Shown here in pieces: positions 9,078 through 18,348 of a DNA stretch of 33,618 nucleotides (position 1 is the stretch's first letter; each line of letters opens with the position of its first letter). The notes beneath the pieces were generated by a model. It did no database searches, was not told the origin of the DNA, and was given only the letters and a program-made list of their open reading frames with translations. The DNA comes from Rikenella microfusus. GTDB taxonomy: Bacteria; Bacteroidota; Bacteroidia; Bacteroidales; VadinHA17. The stretch lies in NCBI GenBank assembly GCA_020722575.1, contig DYKN01000010.1, positions 55,234 to 88,851 of the forward strand. Reading direction: 5' to 3'. A program made the position numbers and the translations under genes.

Positions 9078-10409
9078 ATGAAAAATCAATTGAAAACACA
9101 TAACTTAATAACAATTATCGCTCTGTTTGCCCTGCTTGCCTCATGTGCCACGGTAAAAGAGACCTATGATCCCAAAGACCTGTCATACCTGTATAATCCC
9201 TTGAGGAATCGTATCAATCCACGTTACAGCATCTTCAATGAGTCGGATGATAGATCGGTTGTCTCCATAAAATTTTTTACCAGTGACCTCTTTTTCAGCG
9301 AAGCCAATCCCGCGGGAGTGCCCATGGCACAGATGGCGGTCATCGCAAAACTTTACAACATGTCATACGAAAGGACTCTTGCCGATACTGCCTATTATGA
9401 TCTTAATATAATAAAAAGTCCTGACAGGGAAGAATATCTCTACAAAATACCGGTGAAGGTCCAGAAAGGGAATGATTACGTGGTTGAGTTGAAAATATAC
9501 GACAAGATACGCAATTTCATGGTACAATCTTTTATTCCGTTCAGCACAACTTCAGAGACAAACAGGTATAATTTTTATGTGAAAAGCTATCCTTCAGGAA
9601 ATGAGATGCTGAAGAATGTTGTGAGGAAGGATGAGTATTTCAATGTTGTTTACGGCAGGGGTAAAGTTGATTCTTTATATATTTCGGTGTTAAAAGCTCA
9701 GGCTGGTATACCCTGGCCGCCTTCAATGGTTCTGCCCGAGAAACCGCCACCATCAAAACCCGACACAATAGTAGCAGTGCCTTATTCAGACACTCTACAG
9801 CTTATGTTTCCGTCGGAAGGTATTTATTTTATTACAACCTCCCGTGAATACAATGAAGGTTTTACAATGTTCAATTTCGGCGATAACTTCCCTTCTATGA
9901 CTAATCCTGCGGAAATGATCAGACCGCTTGCTTACCTTGTGCCTGAGAGCAAGATTGACAGCATGCTTAATTCACCCAAACCCAAGGTGGCCCTTGATGA
10001 GTTCTGGCTCTCATGCGGAGGAGGCAATGTTGAAAAAGCCCGCGAACTAATCAGAATTTATTATACACGGGCACTTTTTGCAAATTATTATTTTACATCA
10101 TGGAAGGAGGGATGGCGAACCGATCGAGGTATGATCTATATCATTTATGGCCCTCCGGATAAATTATATAAAGCTGCCGATGTTGAAACATGGGGCTATA
10201 AGAAACCGGTCGTCAGAACAAACTGGGGAACCAGGTTTTCAGTTAAGGAGGATTATCTCTTCTTTACATTCAAAAAGAAGCCTAATATCTTTACTGATAA
10301 CGACTACTCACTAAGTCGCAGTGAAACAGTTGTGAGTTACTGGGACAAGGCAGTTCAGTCGTGGCGTAAAGGCATTGTTTTCAGACTCGATAACCCCGAA
10401 GGAATCTGA
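9078..10409 (+). CDS. GWxTD domain-containing lipoprotein
   Basis: 443 aa. The signal peptide ends in a lipobox (LALLASC-like, Cys at about 23), indicating an envelope lipoprotein. The C-terminal half contains the diagnostic motif EGWRTDRGMIYIIYGPPD (from about residue 343) of the GWxTD domain, found in Bacteroidota and relatives. The N-terminal half is probably beta-rich. The biochemical function of the family is not established. It lies between the thioesterase (21-nt gap) and rlmB (2-nt gap), so it is part of a compact operon. Confidence 0.9.
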   Translation: MKNQLKTHNLITIIALFALLASCATVKETYDPKDLSYLYNPLRNRINPRYSIFNESDDRSVVSIKFFTSDLFFSEANPAGVPMAQMAVIAKLYNMSYERTLADTAYYDLNIIKSPDREEYLYKIPVKVQKGNDYVVELKIYDKIRNFMVQSFIPFSTTSETNRYNFYVKSYPSGNEMLKNVVRKDEYFNVVYGRGKVDSLYISVLKAQAGIPWPPSMVLPEKPPPSKPDTIVAVPYSDTLQLMFPSEGIYFITTSREYNEGFTMFNFGDNFPSMTNPAEMIRPLAYLVPESKIDSMLNSPKPKVALDEFWLSCGGGNVEKARELIRIYYTRALFANYYFTSWKEGWRTDRGMIYIIYGPPDKLYKAADVETWGYKKPVVRTNWGTRFSVKEDYLFFTFKKKPNIFTDNDYSLSRSETVVSYWDKAVQSWRKGIVFRLDNPEGI

Positions 10410-10411
10410 GA

Positions 10412-11158
10412 ATGAATACGAAAGATGATTTTATTTTCGGGTTACGACCTGTTATTGAAGCCATTCGCGAAGGGAGGCAGATTGAAAAACTTCTTATAAA
10501 GCAGGGGATGCAGGGGGCTCTCTTTCATGAGCTGATGAAAGAAGTTAAGAAAAATGGCGTACCTTTTCAGTTTGTCCCTGTTGAAAAAATAGAAAAATAT
10601 ACACATAAGAATCACCAGGGTGTGCTTGCCTGGATGTCATTGATAGAATATCAGAATATTACCGACATTCTTCCGGGCATTTTCGAGAGAGGTGAGGATC
10701 CTCTTATTTTGTGTCTTGATGGAGTTACAGATGTCCGTAATTTTGGAGCCATTGTCAGGTCGGCATCCTGTTTGGGGGTACATGCAATTCTTATACCTGA
10801 AAAGGGTGCTGCGCGTATAACGGCCGATGCAATTAAAACATCTGCCGGTGCACTGAGTAATTTTCCGGTTTGCCGTTTTCGAAGCATCACTGCTGCAGTG
10901 AAATTTCTTAAAGATTCAGGACTCAGGGTTGTATGTGCTGATGAAAAGAGTAAAAAAGCCGTTTTTGATGTAAACCTCTTGGGGCCACTGGTGATTATCA
11001 TGGGTTCGGAAGACAGGGGAATCAGTAAGGAAGTGGAAGCAATGGCAGATGTAAGCGTTAAGATACCTGTTACGGGGAATATCGGCTCCCTAAATGTTTC
11101 CGTCGCTACAGGAATTATTCTCTATGAAGCCGGCAGACAAAGAGCCTTGAAAAACTGA
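10412..11158 (+). CDS. rlmB: 23S rRNA (guanosine-2'-O-)-methyltransferase RlmB, SpoU/TrmH family
   Basis: 248 aa. An N-terminal RNA-substrate-binding domain (about 1-80, with FGLRPVIEAI) is followed by the SPOUT trefoil-knot methylase. Motif 1 is DVRNFGAIVRSA (107-118), motif 2 is IIMGSEDRGIS (195-205) and motif 3 is IPVTGNIGSLNVSVATGI (218-235). These give the catalytic Arg/Asn and the SAM-binding knot. It would methylate the 2'-O of G2251 in 23S rRNA, by analogy with E. coli RlmB. It follows the GWxTD gene after 2 nt and ends 12 nt from the convergent clpS. Confidence 0.93.
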   Translation: MNTKDDFIFGLRPVIEAIREGRQIEKLLIKQGMQGALFHELMKEVKKNGVPFQFVPVEKIEKYTHKNHQGVLAWMSLIEYQNITDILPGIFERGEDPLILCLDGVTDVRNFGAIVRSASCLGVHAILIPEKGAARITADAIKTSAGALSNFPVCRFRSITAAVKFLKDSGLRVVCADEKSKKAVFDVNLLGPLVIIMGSEDRGISKEVEAMADVSVKIPVTGNIGSLNVSVATGIILYEAGRQRALKN

Positions 11159-11170
11159 TTTCTGATAACA

Positions 11171-11473
11171 TTACTTTCTTCGGGGCAACCCTTTTATTTG
11201 CGTTTTCACTATTCCGGTTTTGAGTCCAAGGCTATTGAGCTTCTTCGACATAACGTTGATAACTACAGGAGACCCTCTTTTTATTTCATATTGACCCTTG
11301 AAATGAACAATAACGGCACACTGCTCAGCCTGTATCTCATCATGCCCGCATACCTCAACAAGAGATTTTATGACATGATTGAAGGTGTTGACTTCGTCAT
11401 TATAAAGGACGAGCACCGATTCTTCTCTGGCTTTGCTGTCGGATTCTCCGGGTAACCTTTCTTCTTTTTCCAT
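11171..11473 (-). CDS. clpS: ATP-dependent Clp protease adaptor ClpS
   Basis: 100 aa from the chosen ATG at 11473. An upstream in-frame ATG at 11539 would add 22 residues and overlap the SPOR gene by 65 nt; the internal start gives the usual ClpS length and sits 1 nt after the preceding stop codon (TGA-T-ATG). The core is unmistakable: VLYNDEVNTFNHVIKSL, CGHDEIQAEQCAVIVHFKG and a GSPVVINVMSKKLNSLGL end. ClpS binds N-degron substrates (bulky N-terminal residues) and delivers them to ClpA-type unfoldases. Translation is probably coupled to the upstream TPR/SPOR gene. Confidence 0.93.
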   Translation of the reverse strand: MEKEERLPGESDSKAREESVLVLYNDEVNTFNHVIKSLVEVCGHDEIQAEQCAVIVHFKGQYEIKRGSPVVINVMSKKLNSLGLKTGIVKTQIKGLPRRK

Positions 11474-11474
11474 A

Positions 11475-13010
11475 TCAAAATTCTTCAAAAAGTTTTCTTG
11501 CAATATCAACCGGTATTTCTTTAAATCCCAGATATGCAACGACCCTGGCTTCGCGATAGCCGTTTCTTACCAGCAGGTCAGCATATTCTGAGGCACTTTT
11601 AAAGCTCAGGAATGAACCTATCAGGTAAATGATTTGTTTTTTCTCGTCGGCCAGAATATCAAAGCCTCGCTGGCCCGCCAGTCGACGCAGTTCCTCCACA
11701 CCGCTCTCCGGCAATGGCTTTTCTGATCTCATAACTTCAACCCTGAAGACAAGTGTGGGGGGAACAGTATCTTTTTCGGCCGTGGGCGGTTCAATCTCAA
11801 ACAAAGGCCTTGAGCTCCACTCTTTTTCCAGAACCCTTGCACGGTCAATAGATATCTGTTTGCGATCCATTAACGCAACCATAAAAGCATCCTTAAATCC
11901 AAGCGCCCTTACCTTATGAAGTGCTGATAATGCATTCACCTCCCGACGGAACATACCCGCATAATAAACCGTTAAATCTGAACCCTTGTTCCTGAAACCC
12001 TGAAGCGGAGTAAGCCCTTTAAAATAGGATATCGAAACCGGATTGCGGAATATAGCCACCTGAATCCTGTAAATCAATCCCGACGGCACATCGGGGTTAA
12101 TAGGTATTTTATCCCCCGGCCCGAAAACAGGATTCTCAATTATTTCAAACTTTGAAAAGACCGGTATCCGGCGCTCGGCAAAGGAAATGTCCGTTGCCTT
12201 TACAACAATAGTATCAGCCGGTGATATTTCTGTTTTACCCGGCTCCTGTACAGACATCTTTACTAAATCATTTTTTATTTTTTTTTCGGGTTCACTTGCT
12301 GTCAGGTCGCCAGTATTCTCCCGTACCGTCTCCTTAAATTTTATATCAGTTTCTGCTTCCTTCCCGGCAAGCATTCCGGAAAGGATTGAATCAACCTCAG
12401 GTGGTGCAAATTCCTTTTGCCTTAGTTGAGATATCTCTCCAGTATTCATTTTTTCTCCAATCTCTACCGGGGAAATTTTTTTCGTTGTTTTCTCCGCATC
12501 CTCTTTCGGTACAATAATCGCTTGATCATAATCGGTGAGTGCGCCTTTACCATCGTTGCACTGCCTGATGTGATCCTGAACTTTCATTACCCTTGACGCC
12601 TTCTTTCCAGCTATTTCCATAAACCGCTCATAAGATGAAACGGCATCAGTAAACCTGCCCGACATCTGCTGTGCACGTCCCAGCCAGAACCATACATCTT
12701 CCGGAACAGGCTTTACACTGATTCCGGCCTGCGCAGCCTCTTCAAGTAACTCAGCAGCCTTCGAAGGAGCTCTCTCGAGCTTTACAAGACAAATACCCGT
12801 ATAATACTTATACAGAGGATCTTTAGGAAACTGCCGTAATAAGTCCGAAAACCGGTTGTATGCTTCCTCATACTGACCCTTATTGAAAGCATCTGCAGCA
12901 GCCTGCCGGATCGTGACTGCCGTAGCAGCCTGCCCGTGAAGATCAATACAAAAAATGATTGCTGCAATAAAAGGGAAAAATACCTTCATTATGTTTCTTA
13001 CATCAATCAT
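11475..13010 (-). CDS. Secreted TPR protein with C-terminal SPOR-like repeats
   Basis: 511 aa. A signal peptide spans about 8-28 (MKVFFPFIAAIIFCIDLHGQ); the ATG at 12989 (residue 8) is as likely a start as 13010. TPR-like helices follow (about 30-170: AFNKGQYEEAYNRFSDLLRQFP, PLYKYYTGICLVKLE, DVWFWLGRAQQMSGRFTDAV). A low-complexity charged region (about 175-285) leads to two SPOR-like modules. The first starts at YRIQVAIFRNPV and continues through YYAGMFRREVNALSALHKV to GFKDAFMVAL; the second reads IIYLIGSFLSFKSASEYADLLV...REARVVAYL. SPOR domains bind denuded peptidoglycan, so the protein probably sits in the periplasm at the wall. Its stop codon is 1 nt before the clpS start. Confidence 0.82.
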   Translation of the reverse strand: MIDVRNIMKVFFPFIAAIIFCIDLHGQAATAVTIRQAAADAFNKGQYEEAYNRFSDLLRQFPKDPLYKYYTGICLVKLERAPSKAAELLEEAAQAGISVKPVPEDVWFWLGRAQQMSGRFTDAVSSYERFMEIAGKKASRVMKVQDHIRQCNDGKGALTDYDQAIIVPKEDAEKTTKKISPVEIGEKMNTGEISQLRQKEFAPPEVDSILSGMLAGKEAETDIKFKETVRENTGDLTASEPEKKIKNDLVKMSVQEPGKTEISPADTIVVKATDISFAERRIPVFSKFEIIENPVFGPGDKIPINPDVPSGLIYRIQVAIFRNPVSISYFKGLTPLQGFRNKGSDLTVYYAGMFRREVNALSALHKVRALGFKDAFMVALMDRKQISIDRARVLEKEWSSRPLFEIEPPTAEKDTVPPTLVFRVEVMRSEKPLPESGVEELRRLAGQRGFDILADEKKQIIYLIGSFLSFKSASEYADLLVRNGYREARVVAYLGFKEIPVDIARKLFEEF

Positions 13011-13352
13011 TTAAAACCCTTCTCTTAAATAAATAACCAATAACTTTTAACTTTTCTGACTGATCAACCAACCCGGATTTACAATCTCCTTATTAAATAT
13101 CTTCCGGTAATTACCACATCCTTCAAAGCATCTTTAACACATTATATGATACAAACATATCATTCACATGCCTGAAACAGTAAGACTTATCTGTTAAATA
13201 TACAGATATTTATATTTTCTGCTCTTCACCATTCCTCCCAACATTAAACCTTTAAACAGATTTAATTAATTGTTAATAACAAATTTCCCCTTTTTTTTAA
13301 TTTAAACTTCAAACTTCGTAATTTTACGCATAACTACAAAAATAAAAAGCTT
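13011..13352. other. AT-rich intergenic region between divergent genes
   Basis: No gene is visible in these 342 bp. An exact minus-strand -7 element, TATGTTTG (13159-13152), could serve the TPR/SPOR gene with a leader of about 135 nt. A 7-bp inverted repeat, TATCTGT (13188-13194) with ACAGATA (13202-13208), is a possible operator. Upstream of bcp a near-match, TAATTTTA (13319-13326), may be its -7 element. All three are weak calls. Confidence 0.35.
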
Positions 13353-13805
13353 ATGTCAGAATTAAAAGAAGGCATGGAGGCACCATATTTTGAAGGGAAA
13401 GATCAGGACGGAAATATTGTCAGACTTTCAGATTTCAGGGGAAGCAAGCTTGTCCTCTATTTTTATCCCAGAGATAACACACCTGGTTGTACCGCTGAAG
13501 CATGCAATCTAAGGGATAATTACAACGATCTTATAGCGAAAGGATATAAAATAGTTGGTGTAAGCCCCGATTCTGAAAAATCTCACAAAGGTTTTGCAGA
13601 AAAGTTTTCTCTACCGTTTCCGCTTATCTCTGACACAGAAAAGAAAATTCTCAAACTTTATGGTGCTTATGGTGAGAAAAAGATGTACGGTAAAACCGTT
13701 ATGGGTGTTATCCGAACCACTTTTATTATCAATGAGGTAGGAGTTATTGAGAAAATTATAAGAAAGGTTGACACGAAGAATCATACTGAACAGATAATTA
13801 ATTGA
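13353..13805 (+). CDS. bcp: Thioredoxin-dependent thiol peroxidase (Bcp/PrxQ peroxiredoxin)
   Basis: 150 aa, the usual PrxQ length. The active site YPRDNTPGCTAEACNLRD (38-55) has the peroxidatic Cys46 and a resolving Cys51 five residues later, the arrangement of atypical 2-Cys PrxQ enzymes. The rest (GYKIVGVSPDS, FPLISDTEKKILKLYGAYG, GVIRTTFIINEVG) is a complete thioredoxin fold. It reduces hydrogen peroxide and organic hydroperoxides in the cytoplasm using thioredoxin. recA starts 154 nt downstream on the same strand and may be co-transcribed. Confidence 0.95.
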   Translation: MSELKEGMEAPYFEGKDQDGNIVRLSDFRGSKLVLYFYPRDNTPGCTAEACNLRDNYNDLIAKGYKIVGVSPDSEKSHKGFAEKFSLPFPLISDTEKKILKLYGAYGEKKMYGKTVMGVIRTTFIINEVGVIEKIIRKVDTKNHTEQIIN

Positions 13806-13959
13806 GTATACTCGTGCGAATATCCGGATTTTATAAAACGCAATTTATCAGGCTTTTGGGAATTGTTTTAAAAATTCATGGAGGAATCAATGTTAAAAGA
13901 GCCAGTTTTTTGGTTGGAGGAATGATTCAGGAAGACAAATATGAATAAATAATTACGAT

Positions 13960-14970
13960 ATGAGTAACGAAAAGAAAGAAATCAACAAGGAAAAGCTTAA
14001 GGCTCTCGAGCTTACGATTGGCAAGATAGAGAAGGATTATGGTCGGGGCACTATAATGAAGCTGGGCGATCATGCTGTTGAGAGTGTACAGGTTATTTCC
14101 ACCGGTTCGATTGGGCTTGATGCAGCGCTCGGGGTGTGGGGTTTGCCGCGCGGCAGGGTGATTGAGATTTTTGGTCCGGAAGCCTCAGGTAAAACTACCC
14201 TGGCAATCCATGCCATTGCTGAAGCCCAGAAAAATGGAGGTATAGCAGCCATTATTGATGCCGAACATGCCTTTGACAGAAACTATGCGGAGAAACTCGG
14301 AGTTGATGTTGAAAACCTGCTTATCTCACAACCCGATAATGGGGAACAGGCTCTCGAAATTGCAGACCATCTTATACGATCGGGTGCGCTCGACATTATT
14401 GTAATCGACTCAGTTGCTGCACTGACCCCTAAAGCCGAAATAGAAGGTGAAATGGGCGATAGTAAGATGGGACTCCAGGCACGTCTCATGTCTCAGGCAC
14501 TCAGGAAACTGACTGCTAACATCAGCAAAACCAATACAGCATGTGTCTTCATTAACCAGCTGAGAGAGAAAATTGGTGTAATGTTTGGAAACCCCGAAAC
14601 AACAACAGGCGGAAATGCTCTTAAATTCTATGCTTCAGTGAGACTCGACATTCGCAAAATAAACCAGATAAAAGAGGGGGAAGAAATAATCGGTAACAGA
14701 ACACGGGTAAAAGTTGTGAAAAACAAACTTGCACCACCATTTAAAAAAGCAGATTTCGACATACTCTACGGAGAGGGTATTTCACAGCTCGGTGAAATTG
14801 TTGACCTCGGAGTCGATTTTGATATTATAAAGAAAAGCGGTTCATGGTTCAGCTATGGAGATACGAAACTCGGACAGGGACGTGATGCCGTCAAACAGGT
14901 GATTAAAGATAACCCTGAACTTTACGAAGAACTGAAAGCCAAAATTATTGAGGCGCTTAAAAAGAGTTGA
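13960..14970 (+). CDS. recA: Recombinase RecA
   Basis: 336 aa. Walker A is GPEASGKTT at 72-80, followed by IDAEHAFD, the Walker B strand [10 protein letters not shown], the L1 loop [18 protein letters not shown] and the L2 region [20 protein letters not shown]. The C-terminal domain is a little shorter than in E. coli and lacks the strongly acidic tail (it ends [14 protein letters not shown]). It forms filaments on single-stranded DNA for strand exchange and recombinational repair. The sequence [18 protein letters not shown] supports the ATG at 13960. I see no LexA-type box upstream. Confidence 0.98.
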   Translation: MSNEKKEINKEKLKALELTIGKIEKDYGRGTIMKLGDHAVESVQVISTGSIGLDAALGVWGLPRGRVIEIFGPEASGKTTLAIHAIAEAQKNGGIAAIIDAEHAFDRNYAEKLGVDVENLLISQPDNGEQALEIADHLIRSGALDIIVIDSVAALTPKAEIEGEMGDSKMGLQARLMSQALRKLTANISKTNTACVFINQLREKIGVMFGNPETTTGGNALKFYASVRLDIRKINQIKEGEEIIGNRTRVKVVKNKLAPPFKKADFDILYGEGISQLGEIVDLGVDFDIIKKSGSWFSYGDTKLGQGRDAVKQVIKDNPELYEELKAKIIEALKKS

Positions 14971-14997
14971 TTCCAGAGAGTCATTCACCTTTTCCCG

Positions 14998-15016
14998 TTT
15001 TCCCAACCGGGGAAAA
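14998..15016 (+). terminator. Hairpin downstream of recA
   Basis: TTTTCCC (14998-15004) pairs with GGGAAAA (15010-15016) around the loop AACCG, starting 27 nt after the recA stop codon. No T-run follows on the plus strand, so termination is uncertain. A second nested hairpin (15061-15095, with inner AGGAG/CTCCT) and the palindrome ATGGTGACCAT (15096-15106) follow. The 238-bp gap to the S9 peptidase is therefore rich in structure. Confidence 0.4.
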
Positions 15017-15208
15017 GAATGTAAGGTAAAAAGTTAAGTCTCCCATACTGGCGAGATTTAGGAAGCAAAGAAGGAGTTACTCCTCTCTGCTTTCCATGGT
15101 GACCATCTCTCATGGATCAGTTGGACAGATTAGAGGAGATGAAGATTTAGAGAGTTGAAGTAATTTGTAATAAATTGGTTACTTTATGTTTAACTAAACT
15201 TTATAAAT

Positions 15209-17266
15209 GTGAAAAACCTTTTCTTTATTGTAGCAGCCGGAATAATATCCTTTTTAATCTCATGTACAGATAAGTCACAGAAGGAAATCAGTACCGGTTC
15301 AGTGATCAATGTTGAACTCACCCAGGAAGAAAAAGCAGGAGGTGTAATGACCCCCGAAATAATGTGGAAGTTCAGTCGCCTCGGCACCTTCGATTTATCA
15401 CCCGACGGTTCGGAAATTGTATATTCGGTCACAAAATACGACCTGAACACTGAAACCAGAGTAACAGACCTTTACAAAATTCCGATTGATGGAGGAGACC
15501 CTGTTTTGCTGGCAGAAGGAGCCTCAACCCCACAATGGCTAACCAGCGAAAGTAAAATTGCTTATGTCAATAAAGGATCTCTTATGGTTATGAACCCCGA
15601 CGGTTCTGGAAAAAAGAAAGTTGAGGGTCTTAAAGATTTTGAAATCTACAGAATCTCCCCCGCAGGCAATCGGATCTATTTCACACGCCGGGTCAAACTC
15701 GACCAGACTGCCAATGAAAAACATAACCTCCCGAAAGCCAGAGTCAGAATTATCGATGACCTGATGTACCGCCACTGGAACTATTGGTCGGATTACTCAT
15801 ACAGTCACCTTTTTGTAGCTTCATTCAATGGTGAAAGTGTAAGCGGAGAAAAAGACCTGATGGACGGGCAACGATACGAAACACCTCTCGCTCCCTATTT
15901 TGATGAAAACGAAATAGCATGGAGCCCCAACGGAAAATACATCGCCTATACAGTAAAACGTCTTACCGGGAAAGATGATGCTTTAAGTACCAACTCCGAT
16001 ATCTACCTCTATGATGTTGAAACGGGAAAGGAGACAAATATAAGTAAGGGCATTATGGGTTATGACAGATATCCCGTTTTCTCACCCGACGCCACAAAGA
16101 TTGCATGGCAGAGCATGGAACGTGATGGCTATGAGTCAGACCTCCAGCGACTCTTTGTTTACAATATCAGCGATAGCTCAAGAACATGGGTCACTGAAGG
16201 GTGGGATTTCGATGTCGAAAATATTGTATGGGCCAATAACAACACCCTTTATTTTAATTGTGCTTACCTTAGTACAACACAGGTTTTTAAAACTGATCTG
16301 CAAAGCAGGGGCGTAACAAAAGTAACGGACGGAATGCATGACCTTGGATCTCTTAAATTGGCATCAGGTAAAATGGTTGCCATGATAATGTCAATGTCGA
16401 TGGCACCTGAAATTGCATCTATTGATTTGCAGACAGGATCAGTGAATAAAATAACAAAAATAAATGATTATATATACGATAACATAAAAATGGGAAAGGT
16501 TGAGGAGAAATACACAAAAACTCAGGATAACAAAGATCTTCAGATGTGGGTTATTTATCCGCCCGATTTTGATCCTTCGAAGAAATATCCTCTTCTTCTT
16601 TTCTGTAAGGGAGGGCCTCAGGGGCCTCTTGGGCAGTCGTGGTCGTACCGCTGGAATTATCAGATGATGGCTGCCAGAGGATATATTGTGGTGGCACCAA
16701 ACAGACGGGGTAACTCAGGTTTCGGGCAGGCATGGAAAGAACAGATATCGGGCGATTACGGAGGTAAAAACATTCAAGACTATCTCGATGCTACCGATGC
16801 CATGGCAAAAGAACCATATGTTGATTCTAACCGTATGGGTGCTGTGGGTGCCAGCTATGGAGGTTTCTCGGTCTTCTATCTGGCAGGTGTTCATCAGAAG
16901 CGATTCAAAGCATTTGTATCGCATTGCGGTATGTTTAACTTCGAAAGCTGGTACGGATCGACCGAAGAACTATGGTTTCCGAATATGGACTTCGGAGGAC
17001 CATACTGGGAAAATCACCCGAGTTATAAGTTCTCACCACACCTGATGGTCAAAAACTGGGATGCACCGATCCTTATCATAACCGGACAGAACGACTTCAG
17101 AATACCATATACACAGAGCCTCGAAGCATTCACTGCAGCACAACTAAGAGGGATACCAAGCCGGTTACTCTTTTTTGAGGATGAAACACACTTCGTGACA
17201 AAACCACAAAATGCAGTTATCTGGCAGAGAGAATTCTTCGAATGGCTTGATAAATATTTGAAATAG
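15209..17266 (+). CDS. S9-family prolyl oligopeptidase-type peptidase lipoprotein
   Basis: 685 aa. It starts with GTG (15209); the overlapping ATG at 15207 is immediately followed by TGA and cannot be used. The N-terminus MKNLFFIVAAGIISFLISC is a lipoprotein signal (Cys19), consistent with this start. A beta-propeller region (about 50-420) has repeated segments such as FDLSPDGSEIVY, IAWSPNGKYIAY and PVFSPDATKIAW. A C-terminal alpha/beta-hydrolase domain carries the triad Ser549 (GASYGGF), Asp629 (GQNDFRIP) and His661 (DETHF). This is the acylaminoacyl-peptidase/DPP-like S9C pattern; it probably trims oligopeptides outside the cytoplasm. It is a single gene, convergent with miaA. Confidence 0.93.
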   Translation: MKNLFFIVAAGIISFLISCTDKSQKEISTGSVINVELTQEEKAGGVMTPEIMWKFSRLGTFDLSPDGSEIVYSVTKYDLNTETRVTDLYKIPIDGGDPVLLAEGASTPQWLTSESKIAYVNKGSLMVMNPDGSGKKKVEGLKDFEIYRISPAGNRIYFTRRVKLDQTANEKHNLPKARVRIIDDLMYRHWNYWSDYSYSHLFVASFNGESVSGEKDLMDGQRYETPLAPYFDENEIAWSPNGKYIAYTVKRLTGKDDALSTNSDIYLYDVETGKETNISKGIMGYDRYPVFSPDATKIAWQSMERDGYESDLQRLFVYNISDSSRTWVTEGWDFDVENIVWANNNTLYFNCAYLSTTQVFKTDLQSRGVTKVTDGMHDLGSLKLASGKMVAMIMSMSMAPEIASIDLQTGSVNKITKINDYIYDNIKMGKVEEKYTKTQDNKDLQMWVIYPPDFDPSKKYPLLLFCKGGPQGPLGQSWSYRWNYQMMAARGYIVVAPNRRGNSGFGQAWKEQISGDYGGKNIQDYLDATDAMAKEPYVDSNRMGAVGASYGGFSVFYLAGVHQKRFKAFVSHCGMFNFESWYGSTEELWFPNMDFGGPYWENHPSYKFSPHLMVKNWDAPILIITGQNDFRIPYTQSLEAFTAAQLRGIPSRLLFFEDETHFVTKPQNAVIWQREFFEWLDKYLK

Positions 17267-17297
17267 AGTATCTTATAAAAGATTAATATTCAGCCTG

Positions 17298-18242
17298 TTA
17301 CATACTCCGGTGACTGCTGCCTGATTGCAGCAAACCAATGATTTTTTCTATCTTTTCATCTGTGGACAGATTGCCTTCGATCCAGTGAATTTTTATACCT
17401 TTACGTTCCATTCCACGGAACCATGTCATCTGACGTTTGGCAAACTGATGAATGGCAATCTCGAGTTTTTTGTACATCTCTTCATAGGTGAGCTTTCCGG
17501 TAATATATAATGTGATGTACTTATATTCAAGACCGTAATACATAAGTGTTTCACTGTCAATTCCTTCTGCAAGAAGGTTTTCAACCTCCTGCAACATTCC
17601 TGTGTCAATTCTATGCTTGAGTCTTTCCGAAATCCTTTTGCGCTGTGTTGCTCGGTCGAATACAATACCTGTAACAAGAGCGTTGAGTTGGGGAAAATCC
17701 CTGATTAATTCACTGTGGGTTTTATAATACCTTTCAATCTCAATTGCTCTTATTGCACGTTTAACAGAATCCACATCGGTTTTATTATGCAGTTTTTTGT
17801 ATTGCTTCAATATTTCGGTGAGTTCTTCAAGAGTTTTACTTTCGAGTTCTTTTCTCAGTTCGGTATTGGGAGGCACTTCGGCAAGGCGGTATCCTGAAAC
17901 GATGCTGTCGATATACATTCCCGAACCGCCACAAACTACAGGAAATCTGCCCCTTGAACGAATATCTTCATAAACCTTCAAGAAATCTTTTTGATATTCA
18001 AAAACATTATATCTGTAACCCGGTTCGGCAATATCAATCAGGTGAACAGGTATCTTTTTCCCTTCAATAATATAATCTTCGTAATCCTTTCCGGTACCGA
18101 TATTCATCCGGCGGTAAACCTGACGTGAATCGGCGCTTATTATTTCTCCTCCTATTTTACTGGTAAGTGCAGCAGCTATGGAGGTTTTCCCCGAAGCTGT
18201 AGGTCCAGTTATTATTACCAGATCATATTTGGTGGAAATCAT
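17298..18242 (-). CDS. miaA: tRNA dimethylallyltransferase MiaA
   Basis: 314 aa. The P-loop GPTASGKTS is at 13-21, followed by GGEIISADSRQVYRRMNIGTGK, the family signature with the catalytic Asp and the tRNA-binding region, then HLIDIAEP, VVCGGSGMYIDSI and the C-terminal QFAKRQMTWFRG. It transfers dimethylallyl to N6 of A37 in tRNAs reading UNN codons, which includes isoacceptors other than the tRNA-Ser(GCU) in this window. A weak -7-like element (TATCTTGC on the minus strand) lies about 20 nt upstream. It is divergent from smpB and convergent with the S9 peptidase. Confidence 0.95.
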   Translation of the reverse strand: MISTKYDLVIITGPTASGKTSIAAALTSKIGGEIISADSRQVYRRMNIGTGKDYEDYIIEGKKIPVHLIDIAEPGYRYNVFEYQKDFLKVYEDIRSRGRFPVVCGGSGMYIDSIVSGYRLAEVPPNTELRKELESKTLEELTEILKQYKKLHNKTDVDSVKRAIRAIEIERYYKTHSELIRDFPQLNALVTGIVFDRATQRKRISERLKHRIDTGMLQEVENLLAEGIDSETLMYYGLEYKYITLYITGKLTYEEMYKKLEIAIHQFAKRQMTWFRGMERKGIKIHWIEGNLSTDEKIEKIIGLLQSGSSHRSM

Positions 18243-18294
18243 TTTCGTTGGTTCTGGTCAGATTTTCTTTCAGGCAAGATAAAAATAAATTGTG

Positions 18295-18302
18295 TATTTT
18301 TG
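18295..18302 (+). promoter_or_regulatory. -7 promoter element of smpB
   Basis: TATTTTTG matches TAnnTTTG exactly, 46 nt before the chosen smpB ATG. A good -33 TTG is not obvious. If this is the promoter, the upstream in-frame GTG at 18292 lies inside the promoter and cannot be the start codon. Confidence 0.45.
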
Positions 18303-18348
18303 GCCAGCAAAAGCCGGTACTTTAATGAAGGGTGGATCAGGAAATACA

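Noticed and set aside
10651..11001. Minus-strand frame of 116 codons inside rlmB
   Set aside because: Overlaps the SPOUT methylase core on the other strand; composition follows the real gene.
11474..11539. Longer ClpS N-terminus from 11539
   Set aside because: Would overlap the SPOR protein by 65 nt; the ATG at 11473 gives the normal ClpS length with a coupled stop/start.
13814..13948. 44-codon frame between bcp and recA as an annotated gene
   Set aside because: Too short for statistical support, non-ATG start, and no domain I recognise. Kept only as a low-interest observation.
18292..18348. Longer SmpB N-terminus from the GTG at 18292
   Set aside because: The GTG lies inside a consensus -7 promoter element, and the added residues are not part of SmpB.
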